Part shown: positions 1-9,032 of the stretch, piece by piece
How positions within the stretch are numbered: the stretch's first letter is position 1
Layout of the letters: every line of letters begins with the position of its first letter
Assembly: GCA_964418835.1 (NCBI GenBank)
Contig: CAYQNJ010000005.1
Span: 27,971-91,970, forward strand
Direction: 5' to 3'
Length of the DNA stretch: 64,000 nt
DNA from: UBA9076 sp964418835
GTDB lineage: Bacteria > Bacillota_I > Bacilli_A > Erysipelotrichales > Erysipelotrichaceae
Position numbers and translations under genes: made by a program
The notes under the pieces: model-generated
Databases searched by the model: none
Told to the model about the DNA's origin: nothing
What the model saw: the letters and a program-made list of their open reading frames with translations, nothing else

Positions 1-41
1 CTCTAGCAATGCTTGAGGAGGGAAAGTACATTGACAACTGA
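1..41 (+). CDS. C-terminal end of an upstream gene (partial, possibly dnaD)
   Basis: An open frame enters from the left edge and stops at the TGA at 39-41, giving a tail that reads LAMLEEGKYIDN. It overlaps the inferred TTG start of nth. In Bacillus the gene before nth is dnaD, a replication-initiation protein, so DnaD is the contextual guess. Only about a dozen residues are visible and nothing in them proves the family. Confidence 0.4.
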   Translation, partial: LAMLEEGKYIDN

Positions 42-657
42 TGAAATATTAGATCATCTTGAAGAGATGTTTCCTAATGCTGAGTGTGAATTAGTTCATG
101 CAAACCCTTTTGAACTAGCCGTTGCGGTTTCTCTTTCTGCACAAACTACGGATGTATCAGTAAATAAAATAACTCCAAATTTATTTAAAAAATATCCTAC
201 TGCTGAATTAATGGCTAAAGCTAATATTAAAGATTTAGAAGAGTGTATAAAATCCATTGGATTGTATAGAAATAAAGCTAAGAATATAAAAGGTTTAGCT
301 ACTATGTTGGTAGAAGATTATAATTCAATTATGCCTAATACAATGGAAGAATTAATTAAATTACCAGGTATTGGAAGAAAAAGTGCAAATGTAATACTTA
401 GTGTTGCGTTTAATATACCTGCAATTGCAGTTGATACTCATGTGGAAAGAGTCTCAAAAAGATTGGGTTTGGCTTATAAAAATGATGATGTTTATAAGGT
501 AGAAAAGAAGTTAAATAGAAAGATAAAAAAAGAAAGATGGAATAAATCACATCATTTGTTTATTTTCTTTGGAAGGTATAAGTGTAAAGCACAAAGACCA
601 GAATGTGATGATTGTCCATTTATTGGGTTTTGTAAATACCAAAAACAAAAGCGATAA
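31..657 (+). CDS. nth: Endonuclease III (DNA glycosylase/AP lyase)
   Basis: Bifunctional base-excision repair enzyme that removes oxidised pyrimidines and cleaves the AP site. The protein is about 208 aa, normal for Nth. The helix-hairpin-helix motif LPGIGRKSANVIL carries the catalytic lysine and AVDTHVERVSKRLGL the catalytic aspartate. The C-terminus has the [4Fe-4S] ligand pattern C-x6-C-x2-C-x5-C. I choose the TTG at 31 because a GAGGAGG ribosome binding site lies at 15-21, 9 nt upstream; the longer in-frame TTG at 13 would sit inside that site. It overlaps the end of the upstream gene and faces ponA tail to tail. The nth-ponA-recU neighbourhood matches Bacillus. Confidence 0.96.
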   Translation: MTTDEILDHLEEMFPNAECELVHANPFELAVAVSLSAQTTDVSVNKITPNLFKKYPTAELMAKANIKDLEECIKSIGLYRNKAKNIKGLATMLVEDYNSIMPNTMEELIKLPGIGRKSANVILSVAFNIPAIAVDTHVERVSKRLGLAYKNDDVYKVEKKLNRKIKKERWNKSHHLFIFFGRYKCKAQRPECDDCPFIGFCKYQKQKR

Positions 658-670
658 TTATATCGCTTTT
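647..670. terminator. Bidirectional terminator between nth and ponA
   Basis: A 10-bp perfect stem, aaaagcgata/tatcgctttt, with an ATTA loop and A/T tracts on both sides. It lies between the convergent nth and ponA genes and overlaps both stop codons. Confidence 0.85.
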
Positions 671-3470
671 ATTCTGGTTTAACATCAGGTTGGGTTTGAT
701 CTTGTGGTTGTTCTTCAACAGGTGGTGCAGGTGTGTTAGCACTTGCTTCATATAGATTTACAACCACTTCAACATTACCTAATTGAGATGATGTAGTATG
801 AATTGATTGTCCATTAACCACAACACCATTATATATAATTTCATTTGTATTTGGTTTTGAGTCATTTGTAATTACATTATAAGTTGCTTTTATACCTGAA
901 GAATTGACCCAGTTTTCTATATCTACTCTAGATGCATTTGTGGATGGTACTAATAACGACAATTCAGTATCTACTGATTTAAATTCATTGCATATTTCAT
1001 TTGATGTAACTCCTAAATTTTCATATGCATAGAATCCACATACTGTAATGATGGCACCTGGTTCAAGGCCAAATTGTTGTGCAAAGTTTTCTGTTTCACT
1101 TGATATTTCACCAATTACTGCACCATTTTGGGAAACTCTTGCTTTATATCTTATTGGACCATAAATCCAAGTATAATCAAATATTCTTCTTCCAGTTCCA
1201 CCAATCCAATTACCACCAACATCTATTCCTAAATCCATTGTATCAGGAGCTACAACAAGCTTTTCTGGATTAGGATATGGAGACCATGTCATATTGATGT
1301 TTCCATCAGCTCCAGCTGTTGCACTAAATGCGGCTAATTGATCTATATCAGATGTTTCTGGACTTACTAGTTGATTAAATTCGTTTTTAATTAATCCTGT
1401 TGTAATTAATCCTCCATCCATTCCTTCTATTGGTGAAGCATAAGGGAAGGTACCTAAAATATGTGTTATAGATGATAAACCTTCAGGTCTAACAACTTCT
1501 GCAGGTTTGAGTTCATCACTTAAGGCACTAAGAATTAAATTACTAATATGTCCAGGAATATTTAGTTTGGATTTAGCACTGCTGAAATATGTGTCTTTAT
1601 CTTTAACACCTTTTTCATATCCTACCCAAACTGCAGTAGTGTATTTGCTAGTGGATGATAACATCCATTTATCTTTTGCTGCACCTTGAGGAATATTATA
1701 TTGTAAACCATCGCTTCCCCAGTCAGTAGTACCTGTTTTACCATAAACTGCATAGTCTCTTTTTAATAACTGCATGTAATTTAAATAAGGTCCATTTACT
1801 ACTTTATACATTAATTGAGCGGTTAAATATGCGGATTGTTCTGAAATAACTTGTACTGGCGTGTATCCTGGCTCAACTGCTTCACTACCGCTTTTAAACT
1901 CTATTTTACTTACTGTATGTGGTTTTATATAATAACCACCATTCATCATACTAGCTTGAGCAGCTGCAAGTTCTAGAGCACTTGAAGTATAATTAGATCC
2001 ACCAATCGCAAATCCTATATCAAAGTTTTCTGAAGTGACTTTAGAAAATCCTAATTTTTGAAGGTAATCTACTACTGCTGCTCTTCCTATTTTATCTACA
2101 ACTTCTTGTAAGGTTTGAATAGCAGGGGTATTTAATGATGTTCCTACAGCATCTACTAATGGTATTTGACCTGCGTATTTGTTATTAAAGTTTTTAATTA
2201 CTTTAGTTGTTCCTTTATATACTATAGGTTTATCAGTAACAACATGGCTTGTTGACCAACCTAGATTTTCAAATGCTAGGGCATATTCAAGGAATGGTTT
2301 TACAGCAGAACCCGGTTGTTTAAATTGTTCTGTAGCGTGGTTAAGTAACATACTTCCACCTCTACCATAGTTTCTACCACCACCAATTGCTACAATTTCT
2401 CCTGTCGCATTGTCTACTGATATCATTGCAATTTCCATTAGTTCATCTGGGAATACAACTTTTTCTTCTTTATCTGCTTGTATTGAGTCCATTACTTTTT
2501 GTACTTTTGGATCCATATATGTATAAATATTCATAGCTACTGAAGTAGGGTCTAAACCAGTTACTTGTTTAACTTCTGATATTACAGTATCTATGTATGC
2601 TTGATATTCATATTCTTGTGAACCTGTTCCTGATGCTTTATTAGGGTCAACAAGAGTATCTTCAACCTTAACACTCTTAGCTAGTTCACCTTGTTTTTTA
2701 GTTAGATAGCCATGTCTTACCATAAGGTTAATAACTGTATTTCTTCTTGTAGTAGCATAATCTAAATAATTAAATGGGTTAAATGCATTAGGTCTATTTA
2801 CTATACCTGCAAGCATTGCACTTTCATTAACATTTAGGTTTGATACATCTTTACCAAAGTAATATTGTGCAGCTTTTTGAACGCCTCTAATATTTCCTGA
2901 ACCACCAAAGTTCATTTTATTTATATATAGTTCAAGGATGGTTTCCTTTTTTGTTTCTTTTTCTAATTCAAATGCTAGTGCTATCTCTTGTACTTTACGT
3001 TCAATTTTCTTAGGAGCTCCAACACCAGTTTCATCATCAGTAAAGTAAGATAATTTAATTAACTGCATTGTTATTGTAGAACCACCTTGAGCAAATCTCA
3101 TTGCTTTAACATTTTCAATCATGGCTTTTACAAAACGAGCATAGTCAAAACCACCATGGTCAAAGAATCTTGAATCTTCTACTGATATAAAAGCATCTAT
3201 TAATGATTCTGGTAGTTGATCATAAGTTACATTTGTTCTGATTTGAACACCTACATCAGCTATTTCATTACCATCTTTGTCATATATCTTACTTGATTCT
3301 TTTGATAATAAATCTGTGATTTCTAGTTTTGGTTTATCTTGTAACATGTTTCCTAGTACTACTAGTCCAACTGTTCCTCCAATTACACCTGATATCAATA
3401 TGAACACAACTAAAATCGTTAACAAAGCTTGTTTATTAATTTTTCTAGTTTTTCTTTTTGTTTTACTCAT
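669..3470 (-). CDS. ponA: Class A penicillin-binding protein 1A with C-terminal PASTA-like tail
   Basis: Bifunctional peptidoglycan glycosyltransferase/transpeptidase anchored in the membrane. I start at the ATG at 3470 (MSKTKRKTR, 933 aa), which follows AGGAGG at 6-nt spacing; a start 10 codons earlier would lack a site. One transmembrane helix spans about residues 15-43. The GT51 domain (about 85-250) has the catalytic Glu in SVEDSRFFDHGG (E98) and the motif GGSTITMQL. The transpeptidase domain (about 345-660) has SAVK (S398), SLN (S455-N457) and KTG (K578). The last 100 residues look like a PASTA module followed by a Pro/Gln-rich tail. It is expressed with recU, which ends 10 nt upstream so that the RBS of ponA overlaps the end of recU. 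Confidence 0.96.
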   Translation of the reverse strand: MSKTKRKTRKINKQALLTILVVFILISGVIGGTVGLVVLGNMLQDKPKLEITDLLSKESSKIYDKDGNEIADVGVQIRTNVTYDQLPESLIDAFISVEDSRFFDHGGFDYARFVKAMIENVKAMRFAQGGSTITMQLIKLSYFTDDETGVGAPKKIERKVQEIALAFELEKETKKETILELYINKMNFGGSGNIRGVQKAAQYYFGKDVSNLNVNESAMLAGIVNRPNAFNPFNYLDYATTRRNTVINLMVRHGYLTKKQGELAKSVKVEDTLVDPNKASGTGSQEYEYQAYIDTVISEVKQVTGLDPTSVAMNIYTYMDPKVQKVMDSIQADKEEKVVFPDELMEIAMISVDNATGEIVAIGGGRNYGRGGSMLLNHATEQFKQPGSAVKPFLEYALAFENLGWSTSHVVTDKPIVYKGTTKVIKNFNNKYAGQIPLVDAVGTSLNTPAIQTLQEVVDKIGRAAVVDYLQKLGFSKVTSENFDIGFAIGGSNYTSSALELAAAQASMMNGGYYIKPHTVSKIEFKSGSEAVEPGYTPVQVISEQSAYLTAQLMYKVVNGPYLNYMQLLKRDYAVYGKTGTTDWGSDGLQYNIPQGAAKDKWMLSSTSKYTTAVWVGYEKGVKDKDTYFSSAKSKLNIPGHISNLILSALSDELKPAEVVRPEGLSSITHILGTFPYASPIEGMDGGLITTGLIKNEFNQLVSPETSDIDQLAAFSATAGADGNINMTWSPYPNPEKLVVAPDTMDLGIDVGGNWIGGTGRRIFDYTWIYGPIRYKARVSQNGAVIGEISSETENFAQQFGLEPGAIITVCGFYAYENLGVTSNEICNEFKSVDTELSLLVPSTNASRVDIENWVNSSGIKATYNVITNDSKPNTNEIIYNGVVVNGQSIHTTSSQLGNVEVVVNLYEASANTPAPPVEEQPQDQTQPDVKPE

Positions 3471-3480
3471 TTTATTCCTC

Positions 3481-4050
3481 CTAGAAATAAAGTTCATCAA
3501 GTACTTTAATATAATTTACTGGCACAATCAAGTTAAATGGTATTGTATAACAGTTTTGTATAAACCATTTATGAGGTATTGATTTTTTTGTATGTTCTTT
3601 GTTTTCATATATATTAATAATATCTTGTGCTTTTACATAGTATGTTATATCCTCACTTGTAAATCTTATGATTATAAATGCAATAGCGCCATGGTATATT
3701 ACATTTTTTAAATGTTCAATTTGGTGTTTGTGTATTGATTTTAAAGGAAATGATTTTCCTGAACATTCTTTTGCTTCAAAGTCTATTGCTTTACCTTTAT
3801 ATACTCCATTATAATCCGTAGTTGATGCTACTTTAAAGTATGCTTCCGTAATTTTAGCTGCACTTCTTTTAGGGTAGTCTACAGTTACTATTTGTATTGG
3901 AGTAGGTTTCTTATGAATGTTAGCGATATTTCTATTTAAAAAGTATTCATTAGATATATTTAAATCTTTTTCTAATGTCATTCCTCTATTAGCTGTTGAA
4001 GTCTTTATAGAGTTAATTTTATGTTTTTTACCATTTGGATAGTTTATCAT
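3481..4050 (-). CDS. recU: Holliday junction resolvase RecU
   Basis: Structure-specific nuclease that resolves Holliday junctions in recombination and chromosome segregation. The 189-aa length fits the family. The PD-(D/E)xK core is visible as TTDYNGVYKGKAIDFEAKE, with D, E and K in the expected spacing, followed by the HKHQIEHL helix. The ATG at 4050 is preceded by AAGGTGA at good spacing. The gene is the first of a recU-ponA minus-strand operon, divergent from gpsB, exactly as in Bacillus. Confidence 0.95.
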   Translation of the reverse strand: MINYPNGKKHKINSIKTSTANRGMTLEKDLNISNEYFLNRNIANIHKKPTPIQIVTVDYPKRSAAKITEAYFKVASTTDYNGVYKGKAIDFEAKECSGKSFPLKSIHKHQIEHLKNVIYHGAIAFIIIRFTSEDITYYVKAQDIINIYENKEHTKKSIPHKWFIQNCYTIPFNLIVPVNYIKVLDELYF

Positions 4051-4101
4051 AATTTCACCTTGAATTATTATACCTTTAATGACTTAAATATAAAAGGTTT
4101 A

Positions 4102-4129
4102 TTGATTTTTAAAGTTTTGTTTGTAATAA
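4102..4129 (+). promoter_or_regulatory. Promoter candidate for gpsB-rnpB
   Basis: TTGATT (4102-4107), a 16-nt spacer, then TAATAA (4124-4129). It lies in the recU/gpsB divergent region, 22 nt before the gpsB start. The match is moderate. Confidence 0.4.
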
Positions 4130-4151
4130 TAATCTATAGGTGGTGATGAAT

Positions 4152-4472
4152 ATGTCAAACAAATTAAATCTTGATGTACATACACTTTATGAGAAAGAGT
4201 TTAACACAGATTTTAAGGGGTATAATCCATTAGAGGTTGATACTTTTTTGGATTTGATAATGCAAGATTATGAAACATATCAAGAATTATTATCTACTTT
4301 AAATCAAAAGGTTTCTGAACTTGAAAGAACTAATGCGTCTCTTCGTGCAAAATTAATTGAAGCAGAAGGAAAAGCAAGAGTTTTTGAAGATGGTGGAAAC
4401 ACAAACAGTAATTTAGATATTATTAAAAGAATATCTAGATTAGAACAAGAGGTTTTTAATACAAATAAGTAG
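4152..4472 (+). CDS. gpsB: Cell-cycle protein GpsB (DivIVA-like)
   Basis: Small coiled-coil adaptor that shuttles a class A PBP between division and elongation sites. The N-terminal DivIVA-type lipid-binding motif is clear (LYEKEFNTDFKGYNPLEVD), followed by a coiled coil to about residue 75 and the conserved C-terminal helix SNLDIIKRISRLEQEVF. I prefer the ATG at 4152 (106 aa) because AGGTGGTGA at 4138-4146 is then correctly spaced; upstream in-frame GTG/ATG codons lie within that site. Its position between recU-ponA and rnpB is the standard Bacillota arrangement and fits its role as partner of PBP1. Confidence 0.93.
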   Translation: MSNKLNLDVHTLYEKEFNTDFKGYNPLEVDTFLDLIMQDYETYQELLSTLNQKVSELERTNASLRAKLIEAEGKARVFEDGGNTNSNLDIIKRISRLEQEVFNTNK

Positions 4473-4822
4473 CGCTCAGGTAATCGCTGGTATCAATAGA
4501 TATTAGAGGAAAGTCCATGCTCGCACAATCTGAGATGATTGTAGTGTTTGTGCCAGTTGAAAAAATAAAACTGGGTAACGAAAGTTAACGGCGGAGTTAT
4601 ATTCTAAGGTGTAAACTATGAATGTAAACCTTAAGGTGTCACAGTGACGTAGTCAGTAGGGAAACTTATTGAGTGGAACGGATAAACCCCGCAAGCGAGA
4701 AACCCAAATTTGGTAGGGGAGCTAATTATTTCAAAATGAAGAAATAATTGGACACGAAAGTGTAGATAAATGGTTGCCACAAGGAAACTTGGACAGAACA
4801 TGGCTTATAGAGTGTGCTTAAT
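4471..4822 (+). ncRNA. rnpB: RNase P RNA, type B
   Basis: Catalytic RNA of RNase P, which matures tRNA 5' ends. Conserved blocks are seen in order: GAGGAAAGTCCATGCTCGCAC, a GTAACGAAAGTTAACGGC stretch, CACAGTGACG, GAGTGGAACG, AAACCCC..AAGCGAGAAACCCAAAT, GGTAGGGGAGC and the 3' ACATGGCTTATAGA. The overall plan resembles the Bacillus B-type molecule. The 5' P1 strand (AGCGCTC) pairs with GAGTGTGCT at the 3' end, so the mature RNA starts at or just inside the gpsB stop codon. Ends are estimated to within about 5 nt. No separate promoter is obvious, so cotranscription with gpsB is possible. Confidence 0.95.
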
Positions 4823-4823
4823 T

Positions 4824-4850
4824 TAAGGAATCGTTAGATTCCTTATTATT
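4824..4850 (+). terminator. Terminator after rnpB
   Basis: Hairpin AAGGAATC-GTTA-GATTCCTT followed by a weak ATTATTAT tract. Confidence 0.75.
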
Positions 4851-4851
4851 A

Positions 4852-4860
4852 TGTTATACT
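4852..4860 (+). promoter_or_regulatory. Extended -10 promoter for pgsA
   Basis: TGTTATACT, an extended -10 element (TG-N-TATACT) immediately after the rnpB terminator and 22 nt before pgsA. The -35 is poor (TTAGAT at 15-nt spacing). Confidence 0.55.
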
Positions 4861-4882
4861 AATAAAAAAAAGAGGTATTATT

Positions 4883-5476
4883 ATGAATTTGCCTAATAGA
4901 CTTACAGTTATAAGAATTATGATGATTCCAGTAATTATATTGGTTTATATATTTCCTTATGCTCAATTTAATATAAATATCCCTGTGTATTACATACAAG
5001 GTTTACCAATATCCTTAATTAATATTGCAGTTTTAGCTTTATTCTTAATAGCATCGTTTACGGATTATTTAGATGGATATATTGCTAGAAAGAATAATCT
5101 AATTACTACATTTGGTAAGTTTGCGGATCCTATTGCTGATAAATTATTGGTAAATTCATTATTTATATTATTTGCATCAAAGGGGATTATACCAGTTGTT
5201 CCTGTTATAATCATGGTTTGTAGGGATACAATTGTTGATGGATGTAGAATGATGGCTGCACAAAGTGGTGTTGTTGTTGCAGCAGGGTATTTAGGAAAGT
5301 TAAAGACTGTACTACAAATGTTATCTATTGTATTGATATTGGTTAATAATATTCCATTTGAATTAATAAGGATACCAGTATCAGATATTATTTTATGGTT
5401 TGCAACATTTGTAAGTATGGCTAGTGGAGTTTCATACTTTAATCAATTAAAAGAATTTATTTTTGAAAGTAAATAG
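4883..5476 (+). CDS. pgsA: CDP-diacylglycerol-glycerol-3-phosphate phosphatidyltransferase
   Basis: Integral membrane enzyme that makes phosphatidylglycerol-phosphate from CDP-diacylglycerol, the committed step to anionic phospholipids. The CDP-alcohol phosphotransferase signature is complete: the stretch DYLDGYIARKNN..GKFADPIADK gives DGxxAR-x8-Gx3Dx3D. There are about five or six hydrophobic segments; the 197-aa length is typical. AGAGG precedes the ATG. The pgsA-recA-rny order follows Bacillus except that cinA, usually between pgsA and recA, is absent. Confidence 0.95.
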   Translation: MNLPNRLTVIRIMMIPVIILVYIFPYAQFNINIPVYYIQGLPISLINIAVLALFLIASFTDYLDGYIARKNNLITTFGKFADPIADKLLVNSLFILFASKGIIPVVPVIIMVCRDTIVDGCRMMAAQSGVVVAAGYLGKLKTVLQMLSIVLILVNNIPFELIRIPVSDIILWFATFVSMASGVSYFNQLKEFIFESK

Positions 5477-5516
5477 GAAGATATATAAATAAAGTAATAA
5501 GTTAATGGAGGATTAT

Positions 5517-6530
5517 ATGTCAGATAAAGAAACAATCGTAAAAGATGATAAAAAAGATGCGTTATTAAAAGATGCATTGAAACAAATTGAAAAACAATAT
5601 GGTAAGGGTAGTATCATGAAACTTGGCGATAGAGCTAATGTGGATTTTGATGCCATACCAAGTGGTTCATTAGCCTTAGATTTAGCATTAGGAATAGGTG
5701 GATATCCTAAGGGTAGAATAGTAGAAGTATATGGACCTGAATCTAGTGGTAAAACAACAATAGCACTACATGCAATTGCAGAGTGTCAAAAAGCTGGTGG
5801 AAGAGCTGCTTTTATTGATGCTGAAAATGCAATAGACCCTCAATATGCAAAAGCTTTAGGTGTTGATATTGATGAACTTATCCTTTCTCAACCAGACTCT
5901 GGAGAACAAGCTTTAGAGATTACAGAAGTGTTAATTAAATCAGGCGCAATTGATTTAGTTGTTATTGACTCTGTTGCTGCTTTAGTTCCTCAAGCTGAAT
6001 TAGATGGCGAAATTAGTAAAGAAAGCATGGGATTACAAGCTAGATTAATGTCTAAGGCTATGAGAAAGTTAGCTGGAGTTATGAATAGATCTAGTTGTAC
6101 AGCAATATTTATTAACCAATTAAGAGAAAAGATTGGTATTATATTTGGTAATCCAGAAACTACTCCTGGTGGTAGAGCTTTAAAATTCTATAGTTCTGTT
6201 AGAATTGAAGTAAGAAAAGGTGAAGCAATTAAAAATGGTACTGACATTGTTGGTAATAAGGTTAATATTAAAGTAGTTAAAAATAAAGTTGCTCCACCAT
6301 TTAAAACAGCACAAGTAGAAATAATGTATGGAGAAGGTGTTTCTCATATATCTGAAATTATTAATCTTGGTTCTGATATGGAAATAATTGATAAAGCAGG
6401 AGCTTGGTTTTCTTATAAAGGAGAAAAGATTGGTCAAGGTAGAGAAGCAGTTAGAGCTTTCTTACTTGCAAATCCTGAAATTGATAAAGAAATTACTGAA
6501 AAAATCAAAGAAAATATGTTTGCACAATAG
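5517..6530 (+). CDS. recA: Recombinase RecA
   Basis: ATP-dependent strand-exchange protein and SOS coprotease. The Walker A motif GPESSGKT and the segment FINQLREKIG..FGNPETTPGGRALKFY are typical. I start at the ATG at 5517 (MSDKE, 337 aa), 5 nt after GGAGG; the upstream in-frame ATG at 5505 precedes that site. One variation: the usual AEHALDP segment reads AENAIDP, replacing a commonly conserved His with Asn. The C-terminus is short and lacks the long acidic tail of many RecA proteins. A strong terminator follows. Confidence 0.97.
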   Translation: MSDKETIVKDDKKDALLKDALKQIEKQYGKGSIMKLGDRANVDFDAIPSGSLALDLALGIGGYPKGRIVEVYGPESSGKTTIALHAIAECQKAGGRAAFIDAENAIDPQYAKALGVDIDELILSQPDSGEQALEITEVLIKSGAIDLVVIDSVAALVPQAELDGEISKESMGLQARLMSKAMRKLAGVMNRSSCTAIFINQLREKIGIIFGNPETTPGGRALKFYSSVRIEVRKGEAIKNGTDIVGNKVNIKVVKNKVAPPFKTAQVEIMYGEGVSHISEIINLGSDMEIIDKAGAWFSYKGEKIGQGREAVRAFLLANPEIDKEITEKIKENMFAQ

Positions 6531-6555
6531 CCTTCACATTAAGTGAAGGTTTTTA
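6531..6555 (+). terminator. Terminator after recA
   Basis: Hairpin CCTTCAC-ATTAA-GTGAAGG followed by TTTTT, directly after the recA stop. Confidence 0.9.
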
Positions 6556-6559
6556 TTTC

Positions 6560-6588
6560 TTGTGAAAGTTTTAAGGTTAATTTATAAT
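6560..6588 (+). promoter_or_regulatory. Promoter for rny-ymdB
   Basis: TTGTGA (6560-6565), 17-nt spacer, TATAAT (6583-6588), ending 47 nt before the rny start. A TTAAGG half-site lies in the spacer at 6571-6576. Confidence 0.75.
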
Positions 6589-6635
6589 AGAGTAAGAGTA
6601 AAACTCTAAAAGAAAGATAAATGGAGGATAGTATA

Positions 6636-8192
6636 ATGGAAAATCCAGTACTTTTATCCATTTTAGTTGGCATTATAGGTGTTATAGTAGGGATTATCGT
6701 AATGGTAATCGCTGGTCGATTGGGGATTTCAAGAGCTAAAACAATTGCGAAAAATGCGATTGAAGAATCCAACATCAAAGCAGATGGGATAATACGTCAA
6801 GCAACACTTGATGGTAAACAACAAGTTTACGAACTAAAACTGCAAGCAGAAAAGGAAATCAAAGAAGCTAAAGCTACTTTGCAAAGTACTGAAAACAAGT
6901 TAATGCGTAGAGAAGACACATTAAATTTACGTGATGAAACTTTAATAGCTAAAGAAAAACAAATTGATGAAAAAGATCGTCTTGCTACTTCAAAGCTGAC
7001 TAATTTGGAAAAGATGGAAGTAGACTTACAATCTCGTATTGACAATCAAATTACAGTATTAGAAAGAATTGCGAACATGAGTGCTAATGATGCAAAAGCT
7101 GAACTTATGGAAGCTGTTGAGAAAAAAACTGAGAAAGAAATTGCAATATATTTAAGAGATCAAGAAGAAGAAGCTAAAGCAAAGGCAGCTGATAAAGCTA
7201 GAAATATTATTGCTTTAGCAATTCAAAGATATGCACAAGAGGAAACAGTTGAAAGAACAGTTTCAGTTGTAGCATTGCCTAGTGAAGACATGAAGGGTAG
7301 AATCATAGGTCGTGAGGGTAGAAATATCCATGCGATTGAACAATTAACAGGTGTGGATTTAATTATTGATGATACACCAGATATTATTACAGTTAGTTGT
7401 TTTGATCCTATTAGAAGAGAAATTGCTAGGTTATCACTAGAAACATTAATGCGTGATGGAAGAATTCAGCCTGGTAGAATTGAAGAAGTAGTTCAAAAAG
7501 TTACTAATGAGATGGATGAAACTATCATGAAGATTGGTGATGAAGCAGTGTTTAAGTTAGGTATAGGAAAGATTGATAGAGAAATTATCAAGTTAATTGG
7601 TAGATTAAGATATCGTTATTCTTATGGTCAAAATGCGTTACAACATTCTATGGAAGTTGCAACTTTTGCAGGAATTATGGCTGCTGAGTTAGGTTTAAAT
7701 CAAACTCTTGCTAAACGTGCAGGGTTACTACATGACATTGGTAAAGCATTAGACTTTGAACAAGAGGGAACACATATTGAACTTGGAGCTAAAATAGCTA
7801 AAAAGTACAAAGAACATCCACTTGTAATTAATGCAATAGAATCTCATCATGGGGAAGTTCCTACAATGGGTATAATTCCTCAATTAGTAGAGGCTGCAGA
7901 TACTTTAAGTGCTGCTAGACCTGGTGCTAGATTTGAATCTATGGAAGGTTATATTAATAGACTAGAACAACTTGAAAAAATTGCTAATCAGTTTGATGGT
8001 GTTGAAAGATCATATGCAATACAAGCTGGTAGAGAAGTAAGAATCATGATTCAACCAGAAAAAGTAGATGATATTGGTATGGTTAAGATAGCTCAAGATA
8101 TTAGAGAAAAAATTGAAAATGAAATGACTTATCCTGGGCAAATTAAAGTTACTTTAATACGTGAAACTAGAGTTAATGAGTTAGCTAAGTAA
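6636..8192 (+). CDS. rny: Ribonuclease Y
   Basis: Membrane-anchored endoribonuclease that initiates mRNA decay. Domains in order: an N-terminal transmembrane helix (about residues 6-28), a long charged coiled coil (30-195), a KH domain (GRIIGREGRNIHAIEQ, about 205-270) and an HD domain with HSMEVA and LLHDIGKA, then SHHGE. I start at the ATG at 6636 (518 aa), which has GGAGG 8 nt upstream; the in-frame ATG at 6621 lies before that site. The ymdB start overlaps its stop by 1 nt, so the two are translationally coupled as in many Bacillota. Confidence 0.97.
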   Translation: MENPVLLSILVGIIGVIVGIIVMVIAGRLGISRAKTIAKNAIEESNIKADGIIRQATLDGKQQVYELKLQAEKEIKEAKATLQSTENKLMRREDTLNLRDETLIAKEKQIDEKDRLATSKLTNLEKMEVDLQSRIDNQITVLERIANMSANDAKAELMEAVEKKTEKEIAIYLRDQEEEAKAKAADKARNIIALAIQRYAQEETVERTVSVVALPSEDMKGRIIGREGRNIHAIEQLTGVDLIIDDTPDIITVSCFDPIRREIARLSLETLMRDGRIQPGRIEEVVQKVTNEMDETIMKIGDEAVFKLGIGKIDREIIKLIGRLRYRYSYGQNALQHSMEVATFAGIMAAELGLNQTLAKRAGLLHDIGKALDFEQEGTHIELGAKIAKKYKEHPLVINAIESHHGEVPTMGIIPQLVEAADTLSAARPGARFESMEGYINRLEQLEKIANQFDGVERSYAIQAGREVRIMIQPEKVDDIGMVKIAQDIREKIENEMTYPGQIKVTLIRETRVNELAK

Positions 8193-8962
8193 TGAATATA
8201 TTATTTTTAGGTGATGTTGTTGGGAAGGCTGGTCGTCAAATAGTTGATGAGAAGCTTTCCCTTCTTAAGAAAGAATATAGAATAGATTTTACCATAGTAA
8301 ATGGTGAAAATTCTGCACATGGTAAGGGTATTACTAATAAGATTTATAACAACTTTAAAAATATTGGGGTTGATGTTATAACCCTAGGTAATCATGCTTT
8401 TGCAAAAAGAGAGATTATTGAACATATTGATGAATGTAGTGATCTAATTAGACCAATAAACATTGAACCAAAAGAGATTGGTAATGGTATGCTTATTAAA
8501 ACTAAGTTTAATAAAAAGATTGCGGTTATTAATCTATGTGGTCAAGTATTTATTGATAATTGTGTAGAATCCCCGTTTGATGCATTAAATAAAGTATTAT
8601 CTACCTTAGTTGCGGATATCATTATTATAGATTTACACGCGGAAGCTACTTCTGAAAAAGTTACGTTCTTTGAATATTTCAAAAGTAAACTGACTGCAGT
8701 GTTAGGAACACATACTCATGTACAAACAGCTGATGAAAGAATTAAGGATGGATGTGCATTTATTACAGATGTTGGTATGTGTGGAGCATATAATAGTGTA
8801 CTTGGTAGAGACATAGAAGAAGTGTTTGATTTAAACATTAGAAAGATTCCTTCTAGGTTTAAACCTGCGGAGGGCCCTGCAATACTATGTGGAGTTATTA
8901 TTCAAATTGATGATAAAACAAATAGAGCTGTTAATATAAAAAGAATACAAATAAGACCTTAA
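8192..8962 (+). CDS. ymdB: YmdB-family metallophosphoesterase (2',3'-cyclic nucleotide phosphodiesterase)
   Basis: Metallophosphoesterase of the TIGR00282/YmdB family; the Bacillus member hydrolyses 2',3'-cyclic nucleotides and influences biofilm/motility gene expression. Metal-binding motifs are FLGDVVGKAGR, NGENSAHGKG, TLGNHAF and LGTHTHVQTAD. The 256-aa length is close to the family's. The start ATG shares one base with the rny stop (TAATG), implying coupled translation with RNase Y, whose cleavage products could include cyclic-phosphate ends; that functional link is inference. Confidence 0.92.
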   Translation: MNILFLGDVVGKAGRQIVDEKLSLLKKEYRIDFTIVNGENSAHGKGITNKIYNNFKNIGVDVITLGNHAFAKREIIEHIDECSDLIRPINIEPKEIGNGMLIKTKFNKKIAVINLCGQVFIDNCVESPFDALNKVLSTLVADIIIIDLHAEATSEKVTFFEYFKSKLTAVLGTHTHVQTADERIKDGCAFITDVGMCGAYNSVLGRDIEEVFDLNIRKIPSRFKPAEGPAILCGVIIQIDDKTNRAVNIKRIQIRP

Positions 8963-8985
8963 GATGCATTTATTATGCATCTTTT
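8961..8985 (+). terminator. Terminator after ymdB
   Basis: Stem AAGATGCAT with a short loop and ATGCATCTT, followed by TT. It starts within the stop codon region. Confidence 0.85.
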
Positions 8986-9032
8986 CTATATCTGTGGTAT
9001 TTTTAATTAGTATTTATTAAAGGAGGTTTAGA

